Shown in pieces: positions 16,357 to 25,423 of a stretch of DNA of 64,000 bases. The position numbers were made by a program, and so were the translations under genes. This DNA comes from Pseudomonas fluorescens (GTDB taxonomy: Bacteria > Pseudomonadota > Gammaproteobacteria > Pseudomonadales > Pseudomonadaceae). The stretch is taken from positions 1 to 64,000 of the forward strand of contig NZ_CABVHU010000021.1 of assembly GCF_902497855.1 (NCBI RefSeq), read 5' to 3'. The notes beneath the pieces are model-generated. The model did no database searches. It was not told where the DNA came from and worked only from the letters and a program-made list of their open reading frames with translations. Every line of letters starts with the position of its first letter. Within the stretch, counting starts at the first letter, position 1.

Positions 16357-16752
16357 ATGGGTAATTCTTCGGAGCATGAGTTGCTCCGCGAGGGTGAGAT
16401 ATCGTCCTTCGGAACAGAGCTACCTCAAGCCGAAATTGAGGCATTGGTGGCGAATCGCTTCGATCGGAAACCGTACTGTTTGGTCGAGGATTGGCTCATC
16501 TTTCACGTGGACGAGCCTCCTGAATCGCTCGCCAGGGTGCGCGCCATAGGCCTGCAGACAATGTTCCTTTATTCCCATTGCGTCACCTACGACAGCCAGG
16601 GTCGGTTCCCTCCAGGGGGCTGGGTGCGCTCGACCCTGTGCAAGTCGTTCGACGGCGTTTGCCTGTTCGAGACCCGGAATACGGTGTATGTCTTGGTAGG
16701 CAAAGGGCGCGAGATGACCGCATCGCTCAAGACAATATTCGGCTTATGTTAA
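16357..16752 (+). CDS. small island protein, DUF6957-like (copy 2)
   Basis: 131 aa from the ATG at 16357; a TTG at 16327 would extend it by 10 residues. It is a paralogue of the protein at 11009-11380, sharing RKPYCLVEDWL, WVRSTLCKSFDG and CLFETRNTVYVLVGKG in the same order. It stands divergent to a two-HTH regulator. No known catalytic residues can be pointed out. Confidence 0.65.
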   Translation: MGNSSEHELLREGEISSFGTELPQAEIEALVANRFDRKPYCLVEDWLIFHVDEPPESLARVRAIGLQTMFLYSHCVTYDSQGRFPPGGWVRSTLCKSFDGVCLFETRNTVYVLVGKGREMTASLKTIFGLC

Positions 16753-16792
16753 TCGCAGGCGCTAAGCAGGCCTGCTCCACACGAGATACACG

Positions 16793-17263
16793 ATGTTCAG
16801 GATTAGCATGCAAGACCAGGCCGGCCCGGTGGGTATGTTCGGGGACGGTCTCGCTCACTTTCACGCCATGTCGCGATCCTTGGCTACTCATTGGTATCAC
16901 GTGAGCCTCAAGCGCCGGCATGAGGGTCGGTTCGTAGCCTATGAAGAGATGCTGAACGATGAGCCTCGCCTCGTGGAGCTGCTGGTCTCCCAAGACGAGA
17001 GCGTGGTCATCCAAGAAGTCCAGGTCGTCACCCCGGCATGGATGAACAAAGGTTCAGGTTGGAAGATGGAAAAGCTGAAATCACTGTCCATGGGATTCAA
17101 CCAGGTAGCGGTGCCGATCTGCGTCTTGGAGGTCGAGAGTGGTGATGTGTACGTCGACACCCACCAGCGTGACCTTGATGTTGATTCCCTCATTGGAGTG
17201 AAGGAGCTATATCGGCGCAGTGCTGTGGCCACTGTTGTAGCATCAGCGTCGGAGGCCGTGTAA
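16793..17263 (+). CDS. 156-aa hypothetical protein
   Basis: A soluble protein of mixed alpha/beta composition, containing HWYHVSLKRRHEGRFVAYEE, MLNDEPRLVELLVSQDE and VLEVESGDVYVDT. GAG lies 7 bases before the ATG. The next gene starts two bases after its stop, so the two are co-transcribed. Family not recognised. Confidence 0.6.
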   Translation: MFRISMQDQAGPVGMFGDGLAHFHAMSRSLATHWYHVSLKRRHEGRFVAYEEMLNDEPRLVELLVSQDESVVIQEVQVVTPAWMNKGSGWKMEKLKSLSMGFNQVAVPICVLEVESGDVYVDTHQRDLDVDSLIGVKELYRRSAVATVVASASEAV

Positions 17264-17265
17264 CT

Positions 17266-17655
17266 ATGGACGACATCAATACAGTCGCAGTCGATTTACA
17301 CGAAAAGCGTTACTCGGACTTCGACCTCCTTCGCATCGCCAAAGCAGTGAGTCAAGACTACGATGGGCTGGTCACGGCCTACCTTGTGAATGTCCATATT
17401 CATGCATGCAGTGCCGTTGGCGTTGTGTTCAGCCACATTTGCCCAGGGCCTTACCAACGATTTGCGGATGGTCGGCTGATTCGGACATCGGACATTCAGC
17501 ACGTGACGAAGGAAGGTAGGTTTTGGGTGATCAACACGGTCAACTCGAAGTATGTCATTGCAACGTTGAGGCGGGACGTTGGGCGCCGCAGCTTGCGTGA
17601 GTTCATGCGTATAGCAGGGGGCCGGTATCTTCCGACGCCTAGTCGACTTCAATAA
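17266..17655 (+). CDS. 129-aa hypothetical protein
   Basis: It begins MDDINTVAVDLHEKRYSDFD and contains VTAYLVNVHIHACSAVGVVF, then FWVINTVNSKYVIATLRRD. A compact soluble fold is likely; no TM or metal motif. It forms a short operon with the 156-aa protein upstream. Family not recognised. Confidence 0.6.
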   Translation: MDDINTVAVDLHEKRYSDFDLLRIAKAVSQDYDGLVTAYLVNVHIHACSAVGVVFSHICPGPYQRFADGRLIRTSDIQHVTKEGRFWVINTVNSKYVIATLRRDVGRRSLREFMRIAGGRYLPTPSRLQ

Positions 17656-17785
17656 ATCCTTTCATCGTTGGTTCTAGGGCTTGCCCCTCCCAGGGTAATG
17701 GCTCAAGTGAGCAAACGCCCGAACACGCCGTTTTTCGGCCACTGAAGGGCTTCCATCCTCAATGTCTCTGGCACGTCGCAGCCCG

Positions 17786-17800
17786 GCGCGCTCCGCTTGC
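17786..17800 (+). repeat. 15-bp island intergenic motif, copy 2
   Basis: Identical to 11803-11817 (gcgcgctccgcttgc), again in a GC-rich non-coding stretch before a plus-strand gene. Confidence 0.5.
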
Positions 17801-17858
17801 CGTTCGCTCCCAAGGCGAATGCCGGATGTCATAACTCCACCTGGTGAGCCTTAGCACT

Positions 17859-18254
17859 ATGAATCAGCCAACTGAAGCTCTACCCGAGATCGACATAGGT
17901 GAATTTCGTGAGCGCTACCCTCGGATGTTCTCAGACCGTGCTGTCGATGAAATCTATTGCGATCCTGGCTGGAAGAATATCCTGATTGCCCTTTGTGACA
18001 TGCTGCAGGATTACTTGAAGCGACACCCAGAGGTCACTCCAGTCACCGTCGCGCAGATCAAATCCAAATTTGGAGAGCTGCATTTCTTTTACGACGGTGG
18101 CGATGCCTACTGCAGGGGCGCAGTAGACGTAGCAATCCAACTTTCAACGAAGACTTGCTCGTACTGTGGAGCCCCTGGCAAGCAAATGGGCAGCACATGG
18201 ATCAACACACTGTGCCCGGCTCATGACGGTAGCAGTCAGCTGAGAAACGGTTAG
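17859..18254 (+). CDS. 131-aa hypothetical protein with C-terminal Cys/His cluster
   Basis: Start at the ATG at 17859 (MNQPTEALPEIDIGEFRERY). A GTG at 17844 is possible but without a clear site. The C-terminus has CSYCGAPG ... CPAH, four potential zinc ligands. The middle VTVAQIKSKFGELHFFYDGG looks like a small conserved module. No TM segment. Family not firmly recognised. Confidence 0.65.
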   Translation: MNQPTEALPEIDIGEFRERYPRMFSDRAVDEIYCDPGWKNILIALCDMLQDYLKRHPEVTPVTVAQIKSKFGELHFFYDGGDAYCRGAVDVAIQLSTKTCSYCGAPGKQMGSTWINTLCPAHDGSSQLRNG

Positions 18255-18581
18255 CCTTCGCGAACCGCGCTGTCCTAGAAGTATGAAGAGGTGTCATGTG
18301 TTGAGATTGTCGATTCGTGGCGACAATAAGCATTTCTGCTCGTCCTTCACAAGGAGGCCTTCATAGGTGGCTGACCGGTGAACAAGAACTTTTATCGCCT
18401 CGTAATTGCCTGCTAATGCTCTACCGAGATCGTTGGTAAATTTTTTCAGCGCGCTGCACTTGAACCGCGTCTATCTCTTGGGCTTCGTCAAACGTGCAAG
18501 GACATCATGGCTTCGGTACTGTTCTTTACGTCGAGTATTGCGGTTGTCCTTTATCGAATGGCACGGAGTTGTCGCCCGAAT
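18255..18581. other. 327-bp convergent intergenic stretch
   Basis: It lies between the 3' ends of the Cys/His protein and the DUF4145-Sel1 gene. No gene, IS end or clear terminator hairpin was seen. Short plus-strand frames here run into the antisense of the next gene. Confidence 0.35.
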
Positions 18582-20201
18582 TCATTTCCCATGACATGCC
18601 TTGTATTTTTTCCCGGAATTGCAGGCGCACAATTCGTTTCTGCCTTGCTTGGGATGGTCTTGGGTTATGCCAAGCGTTCGCAACTGCCCTGAAATATTTT
18701 TTCCGGCTTTATGGGATTTCGACATGTCCATGAGCATTTTCATGCGATCAGCACGGTTCTTGTAGGGGTAGCCTTGGTCGTCGTAGTAAGCGGTGACTAT
18801 CAACGCAGCTTCGGCAAGCTTTGGATTGTTAATTAACTTGGGAATGGACTGACGAATCTCAGTGATGGTTGTCCTGCCAAGGGAAGCGGATTCCTTGGAC
18901 AGCTCTGTATCTGCTGGTTCGCTCTCAAAGCACTCTTGGCACAAGGAAGCTGCGACAATCATTCCCTCAAGCCCCGGCTCAAATTCCAGCAGATAGTTCG
19001 CGTAGGCGACCTTAGCTTCGTTCTGAAAGTCAGGGACGTGCATACAATGGTTCAGGTACTTCTTGGCGTCTTCGATTTTGTATGCTGTTGTTTCCCCGCT
19101 GGTGATGGCGCGGGCAAGAATGAACATTGCTTTGGGATGGAATTGCTCGGCTGATTTAGCGAGCCACTGGACGGCAAGCGCTTCCTTTGGCTCAACGCCT
19201 ATGCCTTCTGCGTAGCATTTCGCAAGGGTGAACTGTCCGTCTGGATAGCCAGCCTCTGCCGAACGAACTGAACACTCAAAAGCCTTGTTCTTATCCAATG
19301 GCGTTCCCCTGCCATTAGCGTACATATCTGCCAGCTCTGCCAGTGCTACAGGGTGATCCAGTTGAGCCGCTTCGGTGAAGAAATGCAGGGCTTCGGGAAG
19401 GTCTACGTCGAAATTGTTCGACCCGTAACGTAGGTAAATACCAAGCTGAACCTGAGCCTCGTCGTAGCCCATTCTGGCTGAACGAGCGATGCAACCCTGA
19501 CCCATACCAATCATGGATTTGTCGCGCCCATTGGCGAGCGCCATACCGTATTCATAGAGGCTTTCACGATGGTCTTGATGCTGGGCAAGCTTGAACCACA
19601 TCTGAGCTTGGTCTAGGAATGACTGGTATTCCTGACCGAAAAAGCCATGTCCCGCTTTTCGAATGTCATCATCGTATTTTGCGGCTCTGCCTTGGAAGTA
19701 CCTGCCTGCAAGGTACTGAGACTCTGCATCGCCTTCCACCATCGCTTTGTAGCTCATGGTTTGGAGGAAATCACCGACAGGCTCAGTGACTTCGTAGGCT
19801 GGGACAGAAGCCGTTCCATGCATGAGCTGGTAGGAATAATCGAGCAAGCTCAAGCACTCTCTGATCGAGGCTTTCGCTATTTCCAGATACTCCGAATCTG
19901 ATAATTTGTATTCGTCGGGATGTGCGCCAATGTTCCCGCTTTTTCTGACAGCATGAAGAGAATCAGCAACGTCAAAATTTATTAGATTAGATTTCTTGAG
20001 GCGAGCTATCTTGTAGTCAAGGTCTTGCCGAAGGTCGATTTCGGCTGAGGTGCAACTTATTATAATGTTGCAGATGACCACTGCCAGCGCGCGCTGGCTA
20101 ATCAGCGAATGCTCAGGGAGACTGATGAGCCGAGATTTTGCCTTGCCGTAAAATTTCCCAACCTCTGCTGAAATGCTTTCCGCGAATTCGAAGTCATTCA
20201 T
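18582..20201 (-). CDS. DUF4145 + Sel1 repeats + SEC-C motif protein
   Basis: 539 aa. Residues about 10-120 fit DUF4145, a HEPN-like helical domain found on restriction and conflict proteins (LRQDLDYKIARLKKSNLI, then VRKSGNIGAHPDE). Residues about 150-400 hold several Sel1 repeats (AQVQLGIYLRYGS, ALAELADMYANGRG, GQFTLAKCYAEGIG). The last 20 residues are a SEC-C zinc motif (RNELCACNSGKKYKACHGK). The start has AGGA 8 bases upstream. Such a combination suggests a protein-interaction or sensor role. It lies beside a Sel1 lipoprotein on the same strand. Confidence 0.85.
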   Translation of the reverse strand: MNDFEFAESISAEVGKFYGKAKSRLISLPEHSLISQRALAVVICNIIISCTSAEIDLRQDLDYKIARLKKSNLINFDVADSLHAVRKSGNIGAHPDEYKLSDSEYLEIAKASIRECLSLLDYSYQLMHGTASVPAYEVTEPVGDFLQTMSYKAMVEGDAESQYLAGRYFQGRAAKYDDDIRKAGHGFFGQEYQSFLDQAQMWFKLAQHQDHRESLYEYGMALANGRDKSMIGMGQGCIARSARMGYDEAQVQLGIYLRYGSNNFDVDLPEALHFFTEAAQLDHPVALAELADMYANGRGTPLDKNKAFECSVRSAEAGYPDGQFTLAKCYAEGIGVEPKEALAVQWLAKSAEQFHPKAMFILARAITSGETTAYKIEDAKKYLNHCMHVPDFQNEAKVAYANYLLEFEPGLEGMIVAASLCQECFESEPADTELSKESASLGRTTITEIRQSIPKLINNPKLAEAALIVTAYYDDQGYPYKNRADRMKMLMDMSKSHKAGKNISGQLRTLGITQDHPKQGRNELCACNSGKKYKACHGK

Positions 20202-20228
20202 TGTTTACATCCTGTAATTCCAAGTCAC

Positions 20229-20927
20229 TTACCGCCAAGGGAAAATGGTAGGTGTTTCGATATGCTTGAAAAGACGCAGTATCTCTTGCTGCTTAGCAAG
20301 AATCGCGATTTCCTTCCCAGCGTCAGGCTTCATCATCACGTAATTCGCCGGTGGATTTCGACCGTCTTTCAGGCAAATATCAGGATAAGCGTTATTCCAT
20401 GCCACGTAATCAGGGCTTCCATAGGGGTAGGTGTTTTGTATTTCATTTGCTGAAAGCGAATCGCCTCGCTCGAAAGCCGCCAATGCCCAACGTCTGATCT
20501 GAATTGGTCTGTCTGAATAGGAAAGCAAATTGTTCTGCTGGTAGAGGCTGGTAAGCCCCCGCATAGCAAGTACCAATCCCGCATTTGCGGCTTTCAGGTA
20601 TCGCTGTTCAGCATAGCCAAGGTTTTTTTCCACACCTTTGCCTTCCTTGTACGCATCACCGACCATGTAATTACCCCACATCTGTCCTTGGTCAGCGGCA
20701 AGCTTGTAGTATTTAAAAGCTTTCTGAGGGTCTTTAAATCCGTCGCTTTCGTAGATTATCCCCAATTCTGTTTGCGCCCGAACGTCGCCCTTATCAGCCA
20801 GTGGCGTAAAGATTTCGATAGCTTTGGGTTTGTCCTTGGCTTTGATGGCAGCCCAACCATCTTCGAATGTGGGTGGTTTGCAGGCAACCAACAACAATGA
20901 CATGAGCATTAAGGCTATCTGACGCAT
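20229..20927 (-). CDS. Sel1-repeat lipoprotein
   Basis: 232 aa. A short signal peptide ends in a lipobox (LMSLLLVAC), so the mature protein is lipid-anchored. Two or three Sel1 repeats follow (AQTELGIIYESDGFKDPQKA, GNYMVGDAYKEGKGVEKN). The C-terminal 70 residues are unassigned. GGAAT lies 6 bases upstream of the ATG. The gene is 27 bases upstream of the DUF4145-Sel1 gene, so one is exported and one cytoplasmic, probably in one transcript. Confidence 0.85.
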   Translation of the reverse strand: MRQIALMLMSLLLVACKPPTFEDGWAAIKAKDKPKAIEIFTPLADKGDVRAQTELGIIYESDGFKDPQKAFKYYKLAADQGQMWGNYMVGDAYKEGKGVEKNLGYAEQRYLKAANAGLVLAMRGLTSLYQQNNLLSYSDRPIQIRRWALAAFERGDSLSANEIQNTYPYGSPDYVAWNNAYPDICLKDGRNPPANYVMMKPDAGKEIAILAKQQEILRLFKHIETPTIFPWR

Positions 20928-20949
20928 TCGGTATTCCGCGTTGTAGAAT

Positions 20950-21413
20950 TCAGTTTCCGTTCAAACCACTGTCGCGTGTGAGAAGGCGGCGTTTCCAGTG
21001 GATTTCCTTCTGCATCATTTCGTCTTTGCCGGTGTGCTTGTCTGCGATTTCTAGGATGCTGAACCTGAACTTCTCCGTAAAATCTTTACCCCGTTTGGTG
21101 TGCAGATCTCGAATGCGTGTGTCCGGGCGTGTATGAGGTCGATGGTGGATTTGTAGTATTTGCACTCCACCAGTACCTGATGCTCTACACCTTCTTTGAG
21201 GTAGCGCCAGTACACGTCGATCTGGTGAGCAACGCCTGAACGCCCGGTGATCTGGACGTTGTGTAGCACCTCAATCGTCTCAACCTCATCAGTGGCTAGA
21301 ATCGCTAGGTAGACCTGCTGGGCAACCTTCTCGTATTTAGGACGCGAACATCCTTGCGTTGATACCCAATTAGCTAGTGAGATTTGGAAATTTGCTGCCC
21401 CGTCAGTGGGTAT
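20950..21413 (-). pseudogene. Mrr-like (PD-(D/E)XK) restriction endonuclease relic
   Basis: Read on the minus strand from 21413 without an ATG, the frame gives PKYEKVAQQVYLAILATDEV, then HQIDVYWRYLKE and HQVLVECKYYKS. This is the Q-I-D ... V-E-C-K core of Mrr/PD-(D/E)XK nucleases. After TIDLIHART the sensible reading moves to another frame (RDLHTKRGKDFTEKFRFSI onward to 20950). The gene therefore lacks a proper start and carries a frameshift near 21100. It is a broken nuclease, common in defence-rich islands. Confidence 0.65.
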
Positions 21414-21679
21414 CTACCTGGGCCATCCTAGAGTGATGGCATTTTGACTACGCAAGGCAGCTTGCACAAGGTGTGTTACCTGGCCGCTCAGCAAAAGATG
21501 ACAGGAAGTTACGAGCTGCTGTCTGCAATCATTTTAGGCGTCCGTTCAGCCTGACAGGCGACGCCATCCAGCTCCGCCCAATTTCGCATCGACACTTTCA
21601 CTAAGATTCAACCGGGAATGCGAGGAGTTCGGACGTCTTCTCTCAGGTACACTCCAATTTTTGAGACTGTGGAACCGGG

Positions 21680-24454
21680 ATGACAATGGAATGGCGAGCT
21701 TCTGCTTGGGGGCGGCTGCTGACGAAATCCGACACGTGGCGCCTCAGGGTCGAAGATGGATGTCTTTTGCTGAAGCTGCGCGAGGCCACTGTGAAGATAA
21801 ACCCTCACAACCTCGCAAGTGTGGAGGTGAATCGGGGGGTGCTGTGGACGGACTTAACATTCTTCCAAGACCGCCAATACCATATAGATGGTTTGCCCAA
21901 CTCCAAAGAACCCTCGCTGACCCAGGAATTGGGGAGACTGCTTCAGGTAGCCAGGCGCAACCAGTTTGAGGGCTGCTATTCATCCATAAAGGGCTGGTTG
22001 GACGAGGTCGCGTCGGCCATTACCACTGCAGATTCCCAGCACCACTGGTTAACCCACGAAAAGCAGCAAGCTCTCATTGATGCCAAACCGACTCTTAGTA
22101 TTGACGACCAGGCATTAACCAAGCTCTTCCAAACTTCCGATGTCCAATCTTCTCTCGGTGAACGTGCCGAAGCAGTCCAACAGAATCTCGACGCCTGGAT
22201 GTGTGATTGGAAAGAATCGTGGACTGCACGAAATGACGCACACATGCTGCGGGAGTTGGATGGATGCAAGGAGCTACTCGCAAACGTCGAAAGCAAGCCA
22301 CTAACCGATGAACAATCACAGGCGGTCATATGCTTTGACAACCGAGTCCAAGTCATCGCATCCGCAGGCTCGGGTAAAACATCGACCATGGTTGCCAAGG
22401 CAGTTTATGCCCTGCACCGCGAGCTAGTTTCGCCCAAATCGATTGTCATGCTTGCCTTTAACAAGGATGCAGCCAGCGAGCTGCAGGCGCGGGTCTCAGC
22501 TTCACTGAACCGGCTCGGCATCGAAGACGTGGAAGTAGAGGCCAAGACTTTCCACGCTTTGGGGCTTTCCATAATTGCTGAAGCCACAGGCCGCAAACCT
22601 CATGTCCCAAATTGGGCAGTGGAAAGCCAGCTTGGACTCCAGAAGCTTTTGAGCATAGTCGACGACCTGAAGGATCAGTCCGAATTGTTCAGGACACAGT
22701 GGGATCTGTTCCGCTTGGTGCTAGGACGAGATATACCTGCGGCTGCGGAGGAGCAGTCGTTTGAGGCATGGGACAAAGAGGGACAAGGCCGACTCGTCTC
22801 ATTGAGCGGCGAGCTTGTCGCAAGCCAAGAGGAGCGAATAATCGCTAACTGGCTGTTCTACAACGGTGTCGAATATCAGTATGAAAGGTGTTACGAGCAC
22901 GACACTGCCACGGCGATGCACCGTCAATACTTTCCCGACTTTTATTACCCCGCCATCGATCTCTACCACGAACATTTCGCTCTAGATGCTCAGGGCAACC
23001 CTCCTGAGCATTTCAAGGACTATTCGCAAGGCGTGGTCTGGAAGCGCGACACACACAAACGTTTGGGCACAGCCCTGATCGAGACGACCTCACATCAATT
23101 ACAGATCGGGGAGATTTTTGATCATCTATCTAAGGAATTAACCGCTCGCGGTATTGCTCTCGATCCAAACCCAGATCGACCAATTCCTGCGAAGGGCATG
23201 GTACCGATGGAGCATGTCGACTTGGTCAAGCTGCTTCGCATGTTCATCACGCACTTCAAAAGTAATAGCCTGAGCATGGAGCAAATGTCAGATCGCATTC
23301 GAGATTTGCCGCCAGGGACATTCAAATACCGTTACGAAGCATTCCTTGATCTTGCCGGCCCTGTGATCGACGGGTGGAACATGGTTCTGGCCCAGGAGCG
23401 GGGAATCGATTTCGAGGACATGATTAACATGGCGGCTGAACGGCTGGAGCAAGGACATCCGTCCCCATACAGCCTTGTAATGGCTGATGAATATCAGGAC
23501 GCCTCAAGGGCCAGAGCTCGCCTGTGCCGCGCCCTAGTCGCGGAACCCGGTCGCCATTTGTTTGCTGTAGGGGACGACTGGCAATCGATCAACCGTTTTG
23601 CTGGGGCGGACATATCCGTAATGACAGGGTTCCGAGACTGGTTCGGTCACGGTCAAATCTACCGTCTCGCCACCACATTTCGGTGTCCGCAAGAAATATG
23701 TGATGTGTCTAGCCGATTCGTCTCAAAGAACCCAGCTCAGCTGGAGAAGACGGTCACGTCAGTGACACCTGCTATTGGCCCTGCTATCCAGGCATTCCAG
23801 GTTCTCGACAGAAACCAGATCCAAGACACCGTTAACCAGTACCTAAATAACCTCTATCACAAGCTGATTGAAGGTGAGATACCTCCTAGCAAAAGTGGCA
23901 AGGTGAGCGTTTTCATTCTGGGGCGCTATAAAAACGACCGACAGTACGTTCCAGATAATTGGCAGTATCATTTCGGTGACCGAATCGAGATTAAATTTAA
24001 GACGATCCATACCTCCAAAGGTGACGAGGCAGAATACGTTCTGCTCCCTGGTATGGTGGCTCGCGGATTCCCGAATCTAAAAAGCGATGACTCAGTGCTC
24101 GAACTGGTGATGCCAGCCGGCGACACATACCCACACAGCGAAGAGCGTCGTTTGTTCTATGTGGCTCTGACTCGGGCTCGTCGATCAGTCGCGATGTTCA
24201 CTGTGATGGGAAAAAATTCGCCGTTCCTGGATGAGATGGTTAAAGAGGGTGCCATCAAGCTCACCAGTATTCGCGGAGAGCCCATCCATGAAGACAGGTG
24301 CCCCTTATGCAAACGAGGAGTGATCGTCTCTAAGGAAGGCCCATATGGCCAATTCCGTTCATGCTCAAGCTATCCGATGTGTGAATTCAAGCCTAAGCAA
24401 CAGAAGAGGCCTGCCGCGCGGAGTACCGGGGCTTCCGACAGGGGCCCTTGGTGA
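21680..24454 (+). CDS. Helicase IV (HelD)-like UvrD-family helicase with C-terminal zinc finger
   Basis: 924 aa. The N-terminal 110 residues resemble the HelD-specific domain (GRLLTKSD, NRGVLWTDLTFF). Walker A is ASAGSGKTSTM near residue 230, and the gap to motif II is long. ADEYQDASRARARLCRAL is motif II, VGDDWQSINRFAGAD motif III, and IHTSKGDEAEYVLLPG and RRLFYVALTRARRSV are motifs V and VI. A C-terminal CPLCKRG ... CSSYPMC is a topoisomerase-type zinc finger absent from E. coli HelD. E. coli HelD is about 680 aa, so this is an enlarged version: residues about 385-480 between the motifs carry an insert (SQEERIIANWLFYNGVEYQY) that resembles a PD-(D/E)XK-like start. It is probably a DNA 3'-5' helicase. 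Confidence 0.85.
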   Translation: MTMEWRASAWGRLLTKSDTWRLRVEDGCLLLKLREATVKINPHNLASVEVNRGVLWTDLTFFQDRQYHIDGLPNSKEPSLTQELGRLLQVARRNQFEGCYSSIKGWLDEVASAITTADSQHHWLTHEKQQALIDAKPTLSIDDQALTKLFQTSDVQSSLGERAEAVQQNLDAWMCDWKESWTARNDAHMLRELDGCKELLANVESKPLTDEQSQAVICFDNRVQVIASAGSGKTSTMVAKAVYALHRELVSPKSIVMLAFNKDAASELQARVSASLNRLGIEDVEVEAKTFHALGLSIIAEATGRKPHVPNWAVESQLGLQKLLSIVDDLKDQSELFRTQWDLFRLVLGRDIPAAAEEQSFEAWDKEGQGRLVSLSGELVASQEERIIANWLFYNGVEYQYERCYEHDTATAMHRQYFPDFYYPAIDLYHEHFALDAQGNPPEHFKDYSQGVVWKRDTHKRLGTALIETTSHQLQIGEIFDHLSKELTARGIALDPNPDRPIPAKGMVPMEHVDLVKLLRMFITHFKSNSLSMEQMSDRIRDLPPGTFKYRYEAFLDLAGPVIDGWNMVLAQERGIDFEDMINMAAERLEQGHPSPYSLVMADEYQDASRARARLCRALVAEPGRHLFAVGDDWQSINRFAGADISVMTGFRDWFGHGQIYRLATTFRCPQEICDVSSRFVSKNPAQLEKTVTSVTPAIGPAIQAFQVLDRNQIQDTVNQYLNNLYHKLIEGEIPPSKSGKVSVFILGRYKNDRQYVPDNWQYHFGDRIEIKFKTIHTSKGDEAEYVLLPGMVARGFPNLKSDDSVLELVMPAGDTYPHSEERRLFYVALTRARRSVAMFTVMGKNSPFLDEMVKEGAIKLTSIRGEPIHEDRCPLCKRGVIVSKEGPYGQFRSCSSYPMCEFKPKQQKRPAARSTGASDRGPW

Positions 24455-24943
24455 TCCATTTGCTTAGGGTCTACCGCTCGGAAACGAGCTCAGGAAAACT
24501 GGGAATGGCTAACAGGGTGGCTACGAGATGCAATTTTCACCTGCAGCCAACGGGTCTCTGTATAAGTTGCGGAGGCTAGCGTTTTGAATGGCCAGCTTTT
24601 TAAGCCGGCCACCACCTGGTCAGCTTGTAAGCGATCGCCCAACACACCTTGCGTGGTTAACGGGCGCCCACCTAATGCGGCACAACGCTGTAATTTCACT
24701 GGTTCGACAGACTATGATTAGCATTTCACTAAGCCCGTCCACCTATCTCAGCAGGGAGTATCTATTGAAAGCCGCTTTTTTGTAGCGGTGTGGCCGCGCT
24801 TTGGGCGACCACCACTGTGAAAATTGTTACTGATGTTGAAAGTTTCGAACTATTGCCGCATTCGTTCGGTAGTAGCTGAGTGATCTAGGTCTAGTGAAAT
24901 TGTCTAGGCTGCTAGGCTAAATTATCTATTAATTAGGTGGCTT
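24455..24943. other. 489-bp gap containing an IS66 relic
   Basis: Apart from the IS66 terminal relic at 24627-24700, I see no gene. The right part may contain the promoter of the membrane protein at 24944. A short hairpin, agccgctttttt, lies near 24770. Confidence 0.4.
24627..24700 (-). mobile_element. decayed IS66-family right end
   Basis: Read on the minus strand, the segment contains gtgggcgcccgtta, then gcaaggtgtgttgggcg and cgcttac. It aligns base by base with the intact IS66 end at about 60-127 (gtgggcgcccgttt, acaaggtgtgttgggcg, cgcttac). The coding part gives RWAPV as in the transposase C-terminus, but the stop is lost and neighbouring codons have drifted. It is oriented opposite to the copy at 1-127, so the two right ends face inward over about 24.5 kb. 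Confidence 0.7.
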
Positions 24944-25423
24944 ATGTTTTTTTTGAAGATGCTTTTATGGGGGATGGGTGCAGTTGGCGTTTTGGCTCTT
25001 CTGATTTCATCCATTGCCTCGGCAATGAAGGCTAAGCCTGAAGATGGCACGTCTTCCTTTTGGATGATGATATTCATGATAGTGGTCGCCTGTCCCCTCT
25101 ATATCTATATCATGCCAGAGGATAAAGAGGTGGCGACGCCCAAGGTCTATGCTGCTCCTAAGGTTGAAGTTGATCCTCTATTGGAGGCCCGTCGAGAAAG
25201 GGCTAGGGAAATTGATCGAGAGAACAAGCGCATGGAGGAGTATGCCGATAAAGAGCATAAGGAACTCTCAGCAAGGTCTACTAGAGTCGCAGTGAATCCT
25301 TCCTCTGTGAATGGAATGGCTGAGTATCGTTACTATCTGAAGAGCGGGAAAATTGTTTCTTGCTTGCGAGGTTTCGATGGCGATGTTTTAGCGTTCAATT
25401 GTACTAAGTATGATTTTGATTGA
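24944..25423 (+). CDS. 159-aa two-TM hypothetical protein
   Basis: Two membrane helices (about residues 8-28 and 40-60) precede a Val/Pro-rich stretch, a charged helix (EARRERAREIDRENKRMEEY) and a small C-terminal domain (YRYYLKSGKIVSCLRGFDGD). AT-rich relative to its flanks. GGTGG lies about 4 bases before the ATG. Family not recognised. Confidence 0.6.
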   Translation: MFFLKMLLWGMGAVGVLALLISSIASAMKAKPEDGTSSFWMMIFMIVVACPLYIYIMPEDKEVATPKVYAAPKVEVDPLLEARRERAREIDRENKRMEEYADKEHKELSARSTRVAVNPSSVNGMAEYRYYLKSGKIVSCLRGFDGDVLAFNCTKYDFD

